Positions 23,749 through 32,521 of a stretch of DNA of 64,000 nt are shown here, one piece after another. The stretch's first letter is position 1; the number at the start of each line of letters is the position of its first letter. The position numbers were made by a program, and so were the translations under genes. Source of the DNA: Spirosoma sp. 48-14 (lineage in GTDB: Bacteria; Bacteroidota; Bacteroidia; Cytophagales; Spirosomataceae); the NCBI RefSeq assembly GCF_001898575.1, contig NZ_MKUD01000009.1, positions 62,001 to 126,000 of the forward strand, written 5' to 3'. The notes under the pieces are model-generated. The model did not search any database. It saw nothing but the letters and a program-made list of their open reading frames with translations, and was not told the origin of the DNA.

Positions 23749-23783
23749 AATCCCGTAGGACTGCTAAGTAGCTCTGCGGGATT
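23749..23783 (+). terminator. Weak hairpin after the DUF6252-like gene
   Basis: AATCCCGTAG pairs with CTGCGGGATT (one mismatch) around a 15-base loop; only a short T-run follows (CCCGTTT). It sits 80 bases after the lipoprotein stop and just before the propeller kinase. Confidence 0.45.
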
Positions 23784-23815
23784 CCCGTTTCTCTACAAAA
23801 GAACCCGCTTACTCA

Positions 23816-26800
23816 ATGCGTTCCGTTCTGCTCCTGCTGTTCGTACTAAGAGTTGCTCAGGCTCAACCGCCTAACCTGAAACTCGAACACCTGACCATCC
23901 GCGAAGGGTTACCTTCCAATGATGTCTGGTGTTTGCACAAGGATCGGCAGGGGTTTCTATGGATTGGAACGGGGCGCAATATCTGCCGATACGATGGCTA
24001 CGACTTTCTACGGTTAGATAGCCTTAAACTAGGCTACTGTTCGGGTATTTCTTCCGACTCTAAAGGCAATCTCTATACGTCCAATGATACGAAAGGCCTG
24101 TGCAAAATCGACACGAAAACGCTGGCCATGACCACCGTCGTTACCAACAATTATGATGACACAGACCCCACTAATGATCTCCACGAGCAGAGCTTAGTCG
24201 ATAGCCACGATCAGGTGTGGGTGTGCGACTACTCGTCGGTCAAACGGTATAACCCAGCCACCGGCAAGCTTCATCGGTATACATTCTCCAGAACAGTTTC
24301 GGGTGGCGACGTATATCAATACGCCAGTTTTTTAGAAGATAATCAGAAACGACTGTGGATTGTCTCAGAGATTGGGCTGTACCAGTATGACCGATCGCAC
24401 GATCGGCTCATCTGTGTACTCGGACCTGAAGCTACCCAACTCCAGAACCGAATCCCAATTCGACTGTGCCGGGCCTCGGTTGATGCAGCCGGAAACCTCT
24501 GGCTAGGAGGCTACGAATACGGGTTGGTCTGGTTCTCGCCCGACAAGGGCACTTTCCGAATCTGGAAGACCGGGTTTGAGTACACCAACGTAACCTGTGC
24601 GCAGGAGTCGCAGAACGAGAATGGACGAAAAATGCTGTTTGTAGGCACCGACGATGGGATTAGTGTTTTTTACCCCGACCGAAATGCACTGTACAATCTG
24701 CCGACATTCTCGAATACAGGTGTTCAGGTAAAAGACATGCATGACGACCGAGCCAACGGTATTCTCTGGATCGGCACCCGCGAAGGAATCTACAAATATC
24801 GATACCGGAATGCGGGTATCCGCACCGTTGCCATTCCGCCAGACGTAGTCCGCCTACCTGTGCAGATTACCAGTATTCTGCCCGTACCAGGAGGTTCGTA
24901 TCTGCTGGGATTGTCGCGTTCGGGGGCGTTGCACTGGAATCCGGCTACGAATCGGTTTCGGCGTGTACCGTATCCAATGCAGACCTATACGCAACAACTT
25001 CGGTGGATCATGGGGCGTCCGTTTGCGTTTACAGAGAAGGGCGTATTTGTAGGCGATCCGTCAATGCGTCATTTCTCGGCCTGGGAACCCGCCACTCGAT
25101 TATTTAAAAGCCTCGACTTCCGTGATGGCCTGCTCGACCGGAAGGGGCGGCTATGGATTCTGAATCTTAACGAGGGGCCACGCGTCATTGATCCGAAAAC
25201 CGGGTCAGAAATTAAACTCTGGTCGGACAAGGAAACCCGTCAGTTAACCCATTTTACCTACATGAAGGGGATTACGGAAGGCATCGACGGGCGCATCTGG
25301 ATTGCTACCTGCACACGGGCTTTGTTTCATTTTGACGAAAAGCGGGCGAAATTCATCAATATTGAACAGATAGCAGGTGACAAGACCAAAATATTGGGGG
25401 GCGACTGCGTCAATGGTATGCAGCAAACGCCCGATGGGTCAATTCTTATTGCCAGTTGGGGTGGGGTCTCCAAAGTTTCATCGACGGGTAAAATTCTGAC
25501 ATCCTTCGAGTTCCAGACCGACGCGCTGATGGATACCTATTGCGCCAACATTGCCGAAGCGCCTGATCATAAACTCTGGTTCAGTACAAACGAAGGTGTT
25601 CACATTGCCAACCCTCAGAATCGCTCCATTCGGTACCTGACCACCATTGAAGGACTCTATAGCAACGCGCCCGTTGGGTTCTATTATAACCGCCCAGCCA
25701 ACGAACTCCTGCTAGGCCATACGAACGTGCTGAACCGACTAAACATGGTGCAGATTGACCGGCAGATGACGGTGCCCCATATCGTAATCAGCTCCGTAGA
25801 AGTGAAAGGCAAGCCCCTGCACCAGGACTTATCAAAGGAAATTAGTTTACAACCTGACGAAAACGCTATCACGCTGAATTTCTCGGCCCTGAACTACGAA
25901 CCGGACTCTAAAAATCAGTACCGATACAAACTCGACGGGGTCGATACGGCCTGGGTTGATCTGGGCGATCGGCATACCTTGTCGTTCACGAATCTGCCCC
26001 CTGCTACGTACCAATTAGCGCTCAAAAGTGGTAACGCGGCCGGTATCTGGTCCGCAAAACCATTGATGGTCAGGTTTACGGTGAATCCCCATTTTTCAGA
26101 AACCTGGTGGTTCAGAAGCTTGCTGGGACTGCTTCTCAGTGGCATTGTGGTCGGGTTGATGCGCTGGCGGGTTGATACCCTCGGTGAACGAAACAAGCTC
26201 GATCTTGAGATTACCGAATTGAAGCTAAAGGCGCTCCAGTCGCAGATGAACCCCCACTTCCTATTCAATTCGCTTAATTCGGTTCAGCATTACCTGCTTA
26301 CTAATCAGGGCATTGAAGGAGCCAGGTACCTCTCCAAATTCTCCAAACTCGTTCGGCGCATTATGGAGAACTCCAATCACCAGTACCTGCGCTTCGAGCA
26401 GATCATCGAAACCCTAAAGATGTACGTGGAGATCGAGTCATTTCGTTTTAACCACGAGTTTCAGTACGAATTCTGCATCGATCAGGACGATGAAACCCTG
26501 ATGGATGCCCTCTTACCGCCTATGTTACTCCAACCCTATGTGGAGAACGCCATCTGGCACGGTCTTATGCCCAAAGAAGGGTTCAAGAAGCTTACTATCT
26601 CTGCCCGCACAGAAAACGACCATATTGTTTGCCAGATTGAAGACAATGGCGTGGGTCGGCAGTTTGCTCCCCGAACCGAGGGACATATTTCGCGGGGACA
26701 GGAGATGACCAGGGGTATTTTTGATTCCCTGCGCCGGAAAGACAGCGATGCCCGCCTGGAAGTGATTGACCTGGTGGATACCGAAGGGCAGCCCATAGGT

Positions 26801-26839
26801 ACCCGTATTAACATGCTTATTCCTCTCGAAAACTCTTGA
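23816..26839 (+). CDS. Two-component-propeller sensor kinase (LytS/His_kinase type)
   Basis: A 1007-residue sensor. A signal peptide (MRSVLLLLFVLRVAQAQP) is followed by two seven-bladed propeller units made of Reg_prop repeats (e.g. DRQGFLWIGTGRNICRYDGY, RANGILWIGTREGIYKY). A Y_Y_Y domain (residues ~680-755, YKLDGVDTAWVDLGDRHTLS) and one TM segment (LLGLLLSGIVVGLMRW) come next. The cytoplasmic His_kinase domain carries LQSQMNPHFLFNSLNSVQHY and an HATPase (PYVENAIWHGL, QIEDNGVGR). It lacks the separate HisKA dimer domain, so it is LytS-like. The partner is the LytTR regulator starting 4 bases later. The ligand is unknown. Confidence 0.95.
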   Translation: MRSVLLLLFVLRVAQAQPPNLKLEHLTIREGLPSNDVWCLHKDRQGFLWIGTGRNICRYDGYDFLRLDSLKLGYCSGISSDSKGNLYTSNDTKGLCKIDTKTLAMTTVVTNNYDDTDPTNDLHEQSLVDSHDQVWVCDYSSVKRYNPATGKLHRYTFSRTVSGGDVYQYASFLEDNQKRLWIVSEIGLYQYDRSHDRLICVLGPEATQLQNRIPIRLCRASVDAAGNLWLGGYEYGLVWFSPDKGTFRIWKTGFEYTNVTCAQESQNENGRKMLFVGTDDGISVFYPDRNALYNLPTFSNTGVQVKDMHDDRANGILWIGTREGIYKYRYRNAGIRTVAIPPDVVRLPVQITSILPVPGGSYLLGLSRSGALHWNPATNRFRRVPYPMQTYTQQLRWIMGRPFAFTEKGVFVGDPSMRHFSAWEPATRLFKSLDFRDGLLDRKGRLWILNLNEGPRVIDPKTGSEIKLWSDKETRQLTHFTYMKGITEGIDGRIWIATCTRALFHFDEKRAKFINIEQIAGDKTKILGGDCVNGMQQTPDGSILIASWGGVSKVSSTGKILTSFEFQTDALMDTYCANIAEAPDHKLWFSTNEGVHIANPQNRSIRYLTTIEGLYSNAPVGFYYNRPANELLLGHTNVLNRLNMVQIDRQMTVPHIVISSVEVKGKPLHQDLSKEISLQPDENAITLNFSALNYEPDSKNQYRYKLDGVDTAWVDLGDRHTLSFTNLPPATYQLALKSGNAAGIWSAKPLMVRFTVNPHFSETWWFRSLLGLLLSGIVVGLMRWRVDTLGERNKLDLEITELKLKALQSQMNPHFLFNSLNSVQHYLLTNQGIEGARYLSKFSKLVRRIMENSNHQYLRFEQIIETLKMYVEIESFRFNHEFQYEFCIDQDDETLMDALLPPMLLQPYVENAIWHGLMPKEGFKKLTISARTENDHIVCQIEDNGVGRQFAPRTEGHISRGQEMTRGIFDSLRRKDSDARLEVIDLVDTEGQPIGTRINMLIPLENS

Positions 26840-26843
26840 ACTC

Positions 26844-27647
26844 ATGGAAGCACTCCGCGCTGTCGTTATCGACGACGAAACCAATGCCCGACAGGCAATT
26901 ATCAGCTTACTCCAGCTGCTATGCCCTGAAGTGGAGATTTGTGGCGAAGCCAAGAATGTCGATACGGGACTTGAACTCATTCGGAAACAGCATCCCAATC
27001 TGGTTTTCCTCGACATCCAGATGCCTGGCAAAACTGGCTTCGACCTGTTGTCGAGTGTAGAAAAAGCCGATTTTGGGGTTATTTTCACCACGGCCTATCA
27101 GGAGTATGCTATTCGGGCGTTTCGGTTCAGTGCGATCGACTACCTGCTAAAACCCATCGACCCTGAGGAGTTACAGGCCGCTGTTCAGAAGTGTAAAACG
27201 CAGTTGTCCGCTGTTAGCCCGCAGCAACTGAGCATCCTGCAGGAGCATATTGACGAACCCCGGCCCCACGGTCTGAAGCAACGGAACTCAAATGCCAACC
27301 AGCGCATTGCCCTACCCACGGCCGAAGGCATACACTTCATACAAATGACCGACATCATCCAGTGTGAATCACTGGGTTCATACACCAAGTTTCACCTCAT
27401 TAGCGGAAAACCTATTGTGGTTTCGCGCTTGCTGAAGGAGTACGAAGAGATTCTGGACAACTATTATTTCTTCCGGGTCCACCAATCGAACATCGTTAAC
27501 CTCGAACACATCAAGCGATACGTAAAAGGCGATGGTGGTCAGGTCTGGTTGAGCGATAACTCAGAAGTAGAAGTGTCGCGTCGGCGCAAGGAAGAATTTC
27601 TGGCCCTTCTGTCAGACTTTTACGTCAATTCGGGCAAAATTGGTTAA
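26844..27647 (+). CDS. LytTR-family response regulator
   Basis: A 267-residue regulator. The receiver domain has the acidic pair in VVIDDETNARQAI, the phosphoacceptor Asp in LVFLDIQMPGKTGFDL, the Thr/Tyr in IFTTAYQEYAIRAF and Lys in DYLLKPIDPEEL. The C-terminal LytTR DNA-binding domain runs from about residue 155 (IALPTAEGIHFIQMTDIIQC... SYTKFHLISG... FFRVHQSNIVNLEHIKRY). It starts 4 bases after the propeller kinase, so the two form a cognate pair. LytTR targets usually control exopolysaccharide, competence or export genes, but none is obvious next to it. Confidence 0.96.
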   Translation: MEALRAVVIDDETNARQAIISLLQLLCPEVEICGEAKNVDTGLELIRKQHPNLVFLDIQMPGKTGFDLLSSVEKADFGVIFTTAYQEYAIRAFRFSAIDYLLKPIDPEELQAAVQKCKTQLSAVSPQQLSILQEHIDEPRPHGLKQRNSNANQRIALPTAEGIHFIQMTDIIQCESLGSYTKFHLISGKPIVVSRLLKEYEEILDNYYFFRVHQSNIVNLEHIKRYVKGDGGQVWLSDNSEVEVSRRRKEEFLALLSDFYVNSGKIG

Positions 27648-27685
27648 TGGCCATTAGCGTATAGCCGAAAAAAGCATGCTACAAT

Positions 27686-27723
27686 AAAAAAGTCCGCTAG
27701 GTTAGAGCCTAGCGGACTTTTTT
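27686..27723. terminator. Bidirectional terminator
   Basis: A perfect stem (AAAAAAGTCCGCTAGG and its complement) with a 6-base loop and A/T-runs at both ends. It serves the LytTR regulator (+) and the DUF4834 gene (-). Confidence 0.95.
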
Positions 27724-27738
27724 ATTGGTTTTGATCTT

Positions 27739-27969
27739 TTATTTGACCTCTTCATAGTCAACATAGTCGCCCCCTTTAAAGCGGGAGCCGTTTTCTTGCG
27801 GCCGGTTATCCACACGAATGTCGCCTTCCCGACGGGCTCCGCGAACATCACCCTGCCTCTTTTGCTCCTTAACCAGTTGACGACCAACCAAAAGATAAAA
27901 AACAAATCGGCGTACTGGAGGAACGAACAGAATAATCAGCGTGATAATGAAGAGATATTTAAGTAGCAT
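27739..27969 (-). CDS. DUF4834 family membrane protein
   Basis: A 76-residue protein: one N-terminal TM segment (MLLKYLFIITLIILFVPPVR, then FVFYLLVGRQLV) and a charged soluble tail ending GGDYVDYEEVK, which is the C-terminal signature of DUF4834 in Bacteroidota. The function is unknown. It shares a bidirectional terminator with the LytTR gene and is followed on the same strand by an M28 peptidase further upstream. Confidence 0.85.
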   Translation of the reverse strand: MLLKYLFIITLIILFVPPVRRFVFYLLVGRQLVKEQKRQGDVRGARREGDIRVDNRPQENGSRFKGGDYVDYEEVK

Positions 27970-28091
27970 ATCAGGGTATCGTTATTACCTTATAAACGTA
28001 GCGGTCAGTCATTTAGTTTTCTATCCCGTCAAACGGTTTCAATCCAGGTTATTCGGTCCGCTACGTTGATAAAAGCGTGATTGGTAGAACT

Positions 28092-29624
28092 CTACTGTTG
28101 TCCGTACAAGGCTTTTCCGGCTGCTTCGTACTTATCGCCCGCCGACCATTGGGGGCGCGTAGGCCGGTCGGCAATCAGCCGGGCTGCGTGCGCATAGGCC
28201 TGACAAAAGCGAAGCACATAATTAAAGTCCAGCGATTCGGGGTTATCAATGGCCTGATGATAGTATTTACCAATAGCGGCATCGAACGCCTTGAAACCGG
28301 CTGAGAATGTGGGGGCTGGGATACCCTTTGCCGCAAACTGAACATTATCTGATCGGTCGAATAAGCCCTGCTCAGGAGCAGGTTCGGCAAAAACGCTCAG
28401 TCCAAACGCTTTAGCGCCAGCTTCGATTTCGGCTTTTGCCCCAGTCCGTTCCAGACCAATAACCGATACCACGGTGGTATCGTTATACCCGGCTCCGTCC
28501 GAATTCAGGTCGAATATGGTTTGTTTTAGCGGCACTAAGGGATGCTCGGCGTAATAGCGGCTACCCAGAAAACCAACTTCTTCGCCCGTAAGCGCCAGCA
28601 CCAGTACAGAACGCTTGGGCCGCTGTTGTATCAACGCTTTGGCCGATTCAAGTAAGGCTACGGCACCAATGGCATTGTCACGAGCCCCGTTGAAGATACT
28701 ATCGGTAGGCTGATACGCGCTTCCACCCTGTGCCCCAACCCCAATGTGATCAAAGTGGGCCGATAAAATGACGTATTCATTTTTCAGCTTTGGATCGGTG
28801 CCTTCAATAATTCCGGCAACATTGGCTGAGGACGTGGTCAGGTGTGGGCGGCCGGAGGTTCGCAAGGTAACGGTTTGACCTGCTTCTTTCAACTGCTTGT
28901 ACTGGTTGTTGGCGTTGTTGACCCAAAGGTGGGTTATGGGCGCTTTGCCGTCGGTGGAGGTGGCGATGGTCAACTGGTCGCGGCTGAAATACTGGCTCAC
29001 AAACCCCCAGGGAGTAGCTTCACTGTACAGTTCAATCAGAGCAGCCACGCCTTTTTGGGTTGCCATTTTCCGTTTTTCAGCAGCAGCCCGAATAATGTCG
29101 CCAGGGCTTTTAGCGTCGGGCGAACCACCCTGTGCCACCACAATCCGACCTTTTACATCCCGCCCCTTATAGCCATCTTCGCCATCAGTGAGGCCATAAC
29201 CGACATAGATTACCTCGCCCGACAGATTGGTTGGGTCGCCCGACATCACAATCAATTGCTTCCCCAGCTGAAGCGTATCTTTTCCGATCAGGAGTGTGGC
29301 AGAGGTAGCCGTTTTTGCTTTTTCAAGATTGATATGCTGAAGATAGTCCGGCTGATTATCGGTCGTGGCCGCAGGTTTGAGTCCTAGCAGACGAAACTGC
29401 TCGGCAATGTATCGGGCGGCTGTTCGGTTGCCCGGCTCGCCCGTCCGACGGCCCTGCAACTCATCAGATGCCAGAAATCGCGTATGTACCTCAACTTCAG
29501 TTCGGGAGAGTAACGCTTCAGGAAGGGTTGATTTGCCAACTTTAGCAGGTCGGCTTTGCGCATGAGCCCCCAATGCCGTTAGCAGTAGGCTCATCCACAG
29601 GGTTACTCGGATAGTTGTTTGCAT
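28092..29624 (-). CDS. M28 peptidase with protease-associated domain, exported
   Basis: A 510-residue peptidase from ATG 29624, chosen because MQTTIRVTLWMSLLLTALGA is a proper signal peptide (a start 60 bases upstream is not). Residues ~80-270 hold the first part of the M28 fold plus a PA domain (VKGRIVVAQGGSPDAKS). Zinc motifs follow: LSAHFDHIG, NGARDNAIG, TGEEVGFLGS, FDLNSDGAGY and YYHQAIDN. This is the aminopeptidase-Y-like branch. It is the second M28 enzyme in the window; with the one at 2945-4309 it suggests active use of external peptides. Divergent from the next gene. Confidence 0.92.
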   Translation of the reverse strand: MQTTIRVTLWMSLLLTALGAHAQSRPAKVGKSTLPEALLSRTEVEVHTRFLASDELQGRRTGEPGNRTAARYIAEQFRLLGLKPAATTDNQPDYLQHINLEKAKTATSATLLIGKDTLQLGKQLIVMSGDPTNLSGEVIYVGYGLTDGEDGYKGRDVKGRIVVAQGGSPDAKSPGDIIRAAAEKRKMATQKGVAALIELYSEATPWGFVSQYFSRDQLTIATSTDGKAPITHLWVNNANNQYKQLKEAGQTVTLRTSGRPHLTTSSANVAGIIEGTDPKLKNEYVILSAHFDHIGVGAQGGSAYQPTDSIFNGARDNAIGAVALLESAKALIQQRPKRSVLVLALTGEEVGFLGSRYYAEHPLVPLKQTIFDLNSDGAGYNDTTVVSVIGLERTGAKAEIEAGAKAFGLSVFAEPAPEQGLFDRSDNVQFAAKGIPAPTFSAGFKAFDAAIGKYYHQAIDNPESLDFNYVLRFCQAYAHAARLIADRPTRPQWSAGDKYEAAGKALYGQQ

Positions 29625-29641
29625 GATGATTGAATTTGGGA

Positions 29642-29649
29642 TAAAAGTA
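29642..29649 (-). promoter_or_regulatory. Candidate -7 box for the M28 gene
   Basis: On the minus strand this reads TACTTTTA, one base off TAnnTTTG, 17 bases before the M28 start codon. No -33 element was convincing. Confidence 0.35.
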
Positions 29650-29699
29650 CGAAAAAGCCCGATGCCCACCGGCAGTCCTTCCATCTCATCAAATTTCAG

Positions 29700-29707
29700 T
29701 ATTTTCG
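29700..29707 (+). promoter_or_regulatory. Candidate -7 box for the membrane protein gene
   Basis: TATTTTCG, one base off TAnnTTTG, lies 48 bases before the ATG at 29756, in the 131-bp divergent spacer. Confidence 0.35.
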
Positions 29708-29755
29708 TCCCCTTACAGCTAGTAGATTCCGAAAATCTATCAGGTTGTGTTGCTT

Positions 29756-31534
29756 ATGCCCTCTTCTACCAAAACGAGTTATTTTATTTCCGAAAGAACA
29801 TATCTGTTCATTGCCATAGGGTTGTTCGGGTTGTATGTTTTCCCATACATCTGGCTCGGCGAAGGCGCCCACCTAACCATTCACGATAATCTGGACAGTG
29901 ATTTTCTGTACCTATACCTGCTTAAATTCACCCGTACCGCCTTCGATTTTGATCTGGACACCGTCATTCCAAATATGATGAGTGGTGGGCCATTCCGGGG
30001 TATACCACGCTCAGCATTTCGGACAGGTCTAAATGTTGAAGTACTGTCGTTCTGGTTGTTTCCGCCTTACGCAGCTCAGGTTATCAATTTTGCGGCTGTG
30101 CATGGCATTGGCTTCTGGGGTATGTATCTATTGCTGCGTCGATACATGTTACCCGAATCGGTCTGGGCGTTTACCCGAGTAGCTATTGCCTTTCTGTTTG
30201 CTCTGGTTCCCTGCTACATCGTTCACGGTGTGTCGGTGACGGGCCAGCCATTACTGTTGTTTGCTTTTCTGAATCTATTGACGAATCGGGTTCGCTGGAC
30301 CGATTGGGCCATTATCATTTTATTTCCATTCTATTCGTTCTTCGTCTGGTCGGGCCTGTTTATCTGTGTTGCCTTAGGGGTATTGGGACTGGTCAGTATG
30401 CTCAGAAACCGGCAACTGAACCGACCGTATCTGAATGGATTACTCACGCTTTCCCTGCTCTACCTGGCCAGCGAGTGGGAACTGATTTATGGCTTTGTCC
30501 ATCAAACGTATATCTCCCAACGCGTTGAATTCGACTATAGCCAGCTACGTTCGATGCAGGTAGCGGATAGTTTGCGCCGGAGTGCGGATTTATTTGTTTG
30601 GCCGATGTTTAATACGGGTGCATTTTTTACACTGGGTATTCTACTAGTAGCTGGATTGAGTGCCTGGAAAGCCTTTTCACGAGAACGTTACACGTCGGTC
30701 AGGTGGCTGGTCGGGTTGCCAATGCTGGCGGCTCTTATTTGTCTGATTCATGGCTTTTACCACTATCTCGTCGTTGCGCTGGGCGATAGTGATCTAGGTC
30801 TCAAATTTCGCGTGTTTCAGTTTGATCGTTTCTATTTTCTGCTTCCGACACTCTGGTTTATTCTGTTTGCTATGGCGTTGCGGGAGTTTGGGGATGGGCG
30901 AGGGGAGCGAGGGGCAGGCAGCAACAGTCAGCCATCGAACGTGGTTTCATTGTTTCTGGCCTTACAACTCGCGCTAATGCTTATTGCGAATAAAGAATGG
31001 CGCATTAATGTCGGCAAGTCGGTTGGGCTGATTACCGAAGCGCAATACCCATCATTCCGGGCCTTTTTTGCCGAAAAGCAATTTGCTCAGATTCGTAATT
31101 ACATTGGTCAACGACCGTCGAACTACCGGGTCATCTGTCTGGGTATGCATCCGTCCGTTGCGCAGTTCAACGGCTTTTACACGCTTGATAGTTACCAGAA
31201 CAATTATCCCCTGCCCTACAAGCACGCATTCCGCAAAATTATTGCTGCAGAACTCGCTAAAGGAACCCGGCAAATGCGCGTCTATTACGATGCCTACGCC
31301 TGTCGTGCCTACCTATACACCGCTGAATTAGGGATGAACTACCTTTTCGGAAAAACACAAAATCGGTCCGTCAGCCATTTACAGATCGATACAAATGCAC
31401 TAAAGTCGCTCAATGGCCAATACGTAATTTCGGCTGTACCGATTTTAAATGCTGCCGCTAACCGACTGTATCTGAAAAAAGTCTTTGATGAACCGGAAAG
31501 CTATTGGCGAATCTGGTTGTATAAAGTAGTCTAG
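29756..31534 (+). CDS. Polytopic membrane protein, DUF6044-like
   Basis: A 592-residue protein from ATG 29756 (a TTG 9 bases upstream is also in frame). About ten to twelve hydrophobic segments (e.g. TYLFIAIGLFGLYVFPYIWL, VAIAFLFALVPCYIVHGVSV) occupy the first two thirds, and a soluble tail (FRVFQFDRFYFLLP... YRVICLGMHPSVAQFNGFYT) the last third. The N-terminal GEGAHLTIHDNLDSDFLYLY after the first TM and the tail resemble DUF6044 and, more distantly, YfhO-type or glycosyltransferase-like membrane proteins. This is by overall pattern only. A cell-envelope glycan role is a guess. It ends inside a bidirectional hairpin. Confidence 0.7.
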   Translation: MPSSTKTSYFISERTYLFIAIGLFGLYVFPYIWLGEGAHLTIHDNLDSDFLYLYLLKFTRTAFDFDLDTVIPNMMSGGPFRGIPRSAFRTGLNVEVLSFWLFPPYAAQVINFAAVHGIGFWGMYLLLRRYMLPESVWAFTRVAIAFLFALVPCYIVHGVSVTGQPLLLFAFLNLLTNRVRWTDWAIIILFPFYSFFVWSGLFICVALGVLGLVSMLRNRQLNRPYLNGLLTLSLLYLASEWELIYGFVHQTYISQRVEFDYSQLRSMQVADSLRRSADLFVWPMFNTGAFFTLGILLVAGLSAWKAFSRERYTSVRWLVGLPMLAALICLIHGFYHYLVVALGDSDLGLKFRVFQFDRFYFLLPTLWFILFAMALREFGDGRGERGAGSNSQPSNVVSLFLALQLALMLIANKEWRINVGKSVGLITEAQYPSFRAFFAEKQFAQIRNYIGQRPSNYRVICLGMHPSVAQFNGFYTLDSYQNNYPLPYKHAFRKIIAAELAKGTRQMRVYYDAYACRAYLYTAELGMNYLFGKTQNRSVSHLQIDTNALKSLNGQYVISAVPILNAAANRLYLKKVFDEPESYWRIWLYKVV

Positions 31535-31560
31535 GGCAAACGGGTAAGGATTGCCCTAGA
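31530..31560. terminator. Bidirectional hairpin spanning two stop codons
   Basis: TCTAGGGCAA (31530-31539) pairs with TTGCCCTAGA (31551-31560). The left arm contains the TAG of the membrane protein, and the LysR TAA begins at the base after the right arm. Only a short T-run, so termination is likely but not strong. Confidence 0.6.
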
Positions 31561-32457
31561 TTAGCCTCGCTTATAATGCTGGCGGGCGAATCGCATGAAA
31601 GTATCGGCAAGCCCTTCGCTGACGCCCTGCAATTGAATGGAATACAAATCCCTCTCGATAGTAAGCCCCTGTACATCAAGCACTTTTAGCGTACCAGCCT
31701 GTAATTCCTGCTGAACGGCGAAAACGGAAATAAACGCCATACAGCGCGAATTACTGAGATACGATTTAATGCTTTCCGTACTTCCTAAATGCATTTCCAC
31801 AGTCAGATCCGACAACCGAATACCAACTCCCCGCAACGCATGTTCAATTACTTCAAGCGAACCGGAGCCTCGTTCACGCAGCACAATCGGGACGGCACGT
31901 AATTCGTCCAGCGTAATCTCGTCGCGGTTGGCTAACGGGTGATCGGCCCGGCAGATCAGGACCAGCTCATCTTTAACAAATGGCGTATAGCGAATGTCGC
32001 TATGATGCGTTCGGCCTTCCACCAATCCCAGATCAATTTCGTCGTTGAGCAACTGCTGTTCAATCTGTTCCGTATTGCCACTCAATAGCGAGATGGCTAC
32101 ATCGGCCGATTGTTCATGAAACCGTGCCAGCACAGGCGGAATCACATACTGCGCTACGGTCGTGCTGGCCCCTACCCGCAACGACCCTCTCGACTCCCCT
32201 TTGAGCGCGTTCATATCGAACTCCAGTTGGCGATAGGTAGCCATGATGGTTTCGGCATGACGAAGCAGAATATTTCCGGCGGCTGTCAGACTGATCTGAT
32301 TCCCGCGCCGGTCGAACAGGGCGGTTCCAAACTGATGTTCGAGTTCCTGAATGTGCTTGGTCACGGCAGGCTGCGTAACATACAGCTCAGCGGCTGCTTT
32401 GGTGAAACTCAGCCGTTTGGCCACGGTATAGAAGACATTCAGGCGGAAGGATAGCAT
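31561..32457 (-). CDS. LysR family transcriptional regulator
   Basis: A 298-residue regulator. The winged helix-turn-helix is clear at the N-terminus: LSFTKAAAELYVTQPAVTKH, then IQELEHQFGTALFDRRGNQI and LTAAGNILLRHAE. The co-inducer domain follows (SLRVGASTTVAQYVIPPVLA, then LICRADHPLANRDEI). LysR proteins generally control a divergent gene, but the upstream neighbour here is the GH36-like enzyme in tandem on the same strand 64 bases away, so the target cannot be inferred from position. Confidence 0.93.
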   Translation of the reverse strand: MLSFRLNVFYTVAKRLSFTKAAAELYVTQPAVTKHIQELEHQFGTALFDRRGNQISLTAAGNILLRHAETIMATYRQLEFDMNALKGESRGSLRVGASTTVAQYVIPPVLARFHEQSADVAISLLSGNTEQIEQQLLNDEIDLGLVEGRTHHSDIRYTPFVKDELVLICRADHPLANRDEITLDELRAVPIVLRERGSGSLEVIEHALRGVGIRLSDLTVEMHLGSTESIKSYLSNSRCMAFISVFAVQQELQAGTLKVLDVQGLTIERDLYSIQLQGVSEGLADTFMRFARQHYKRG

Positions 32458-32521
32458 ATGGGGGTCCAGAACTACGATTAGTTAGGACAAAGGTAGTTGT
32501 CGGCTCGTATTTGTCGGCGAT

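Noticed and set aside
28842-29387. 181-aa open frame on the plus strand
   Set aside because: Antisense to the PA-domain M28 peptidase, whose motifs are unambiguous.
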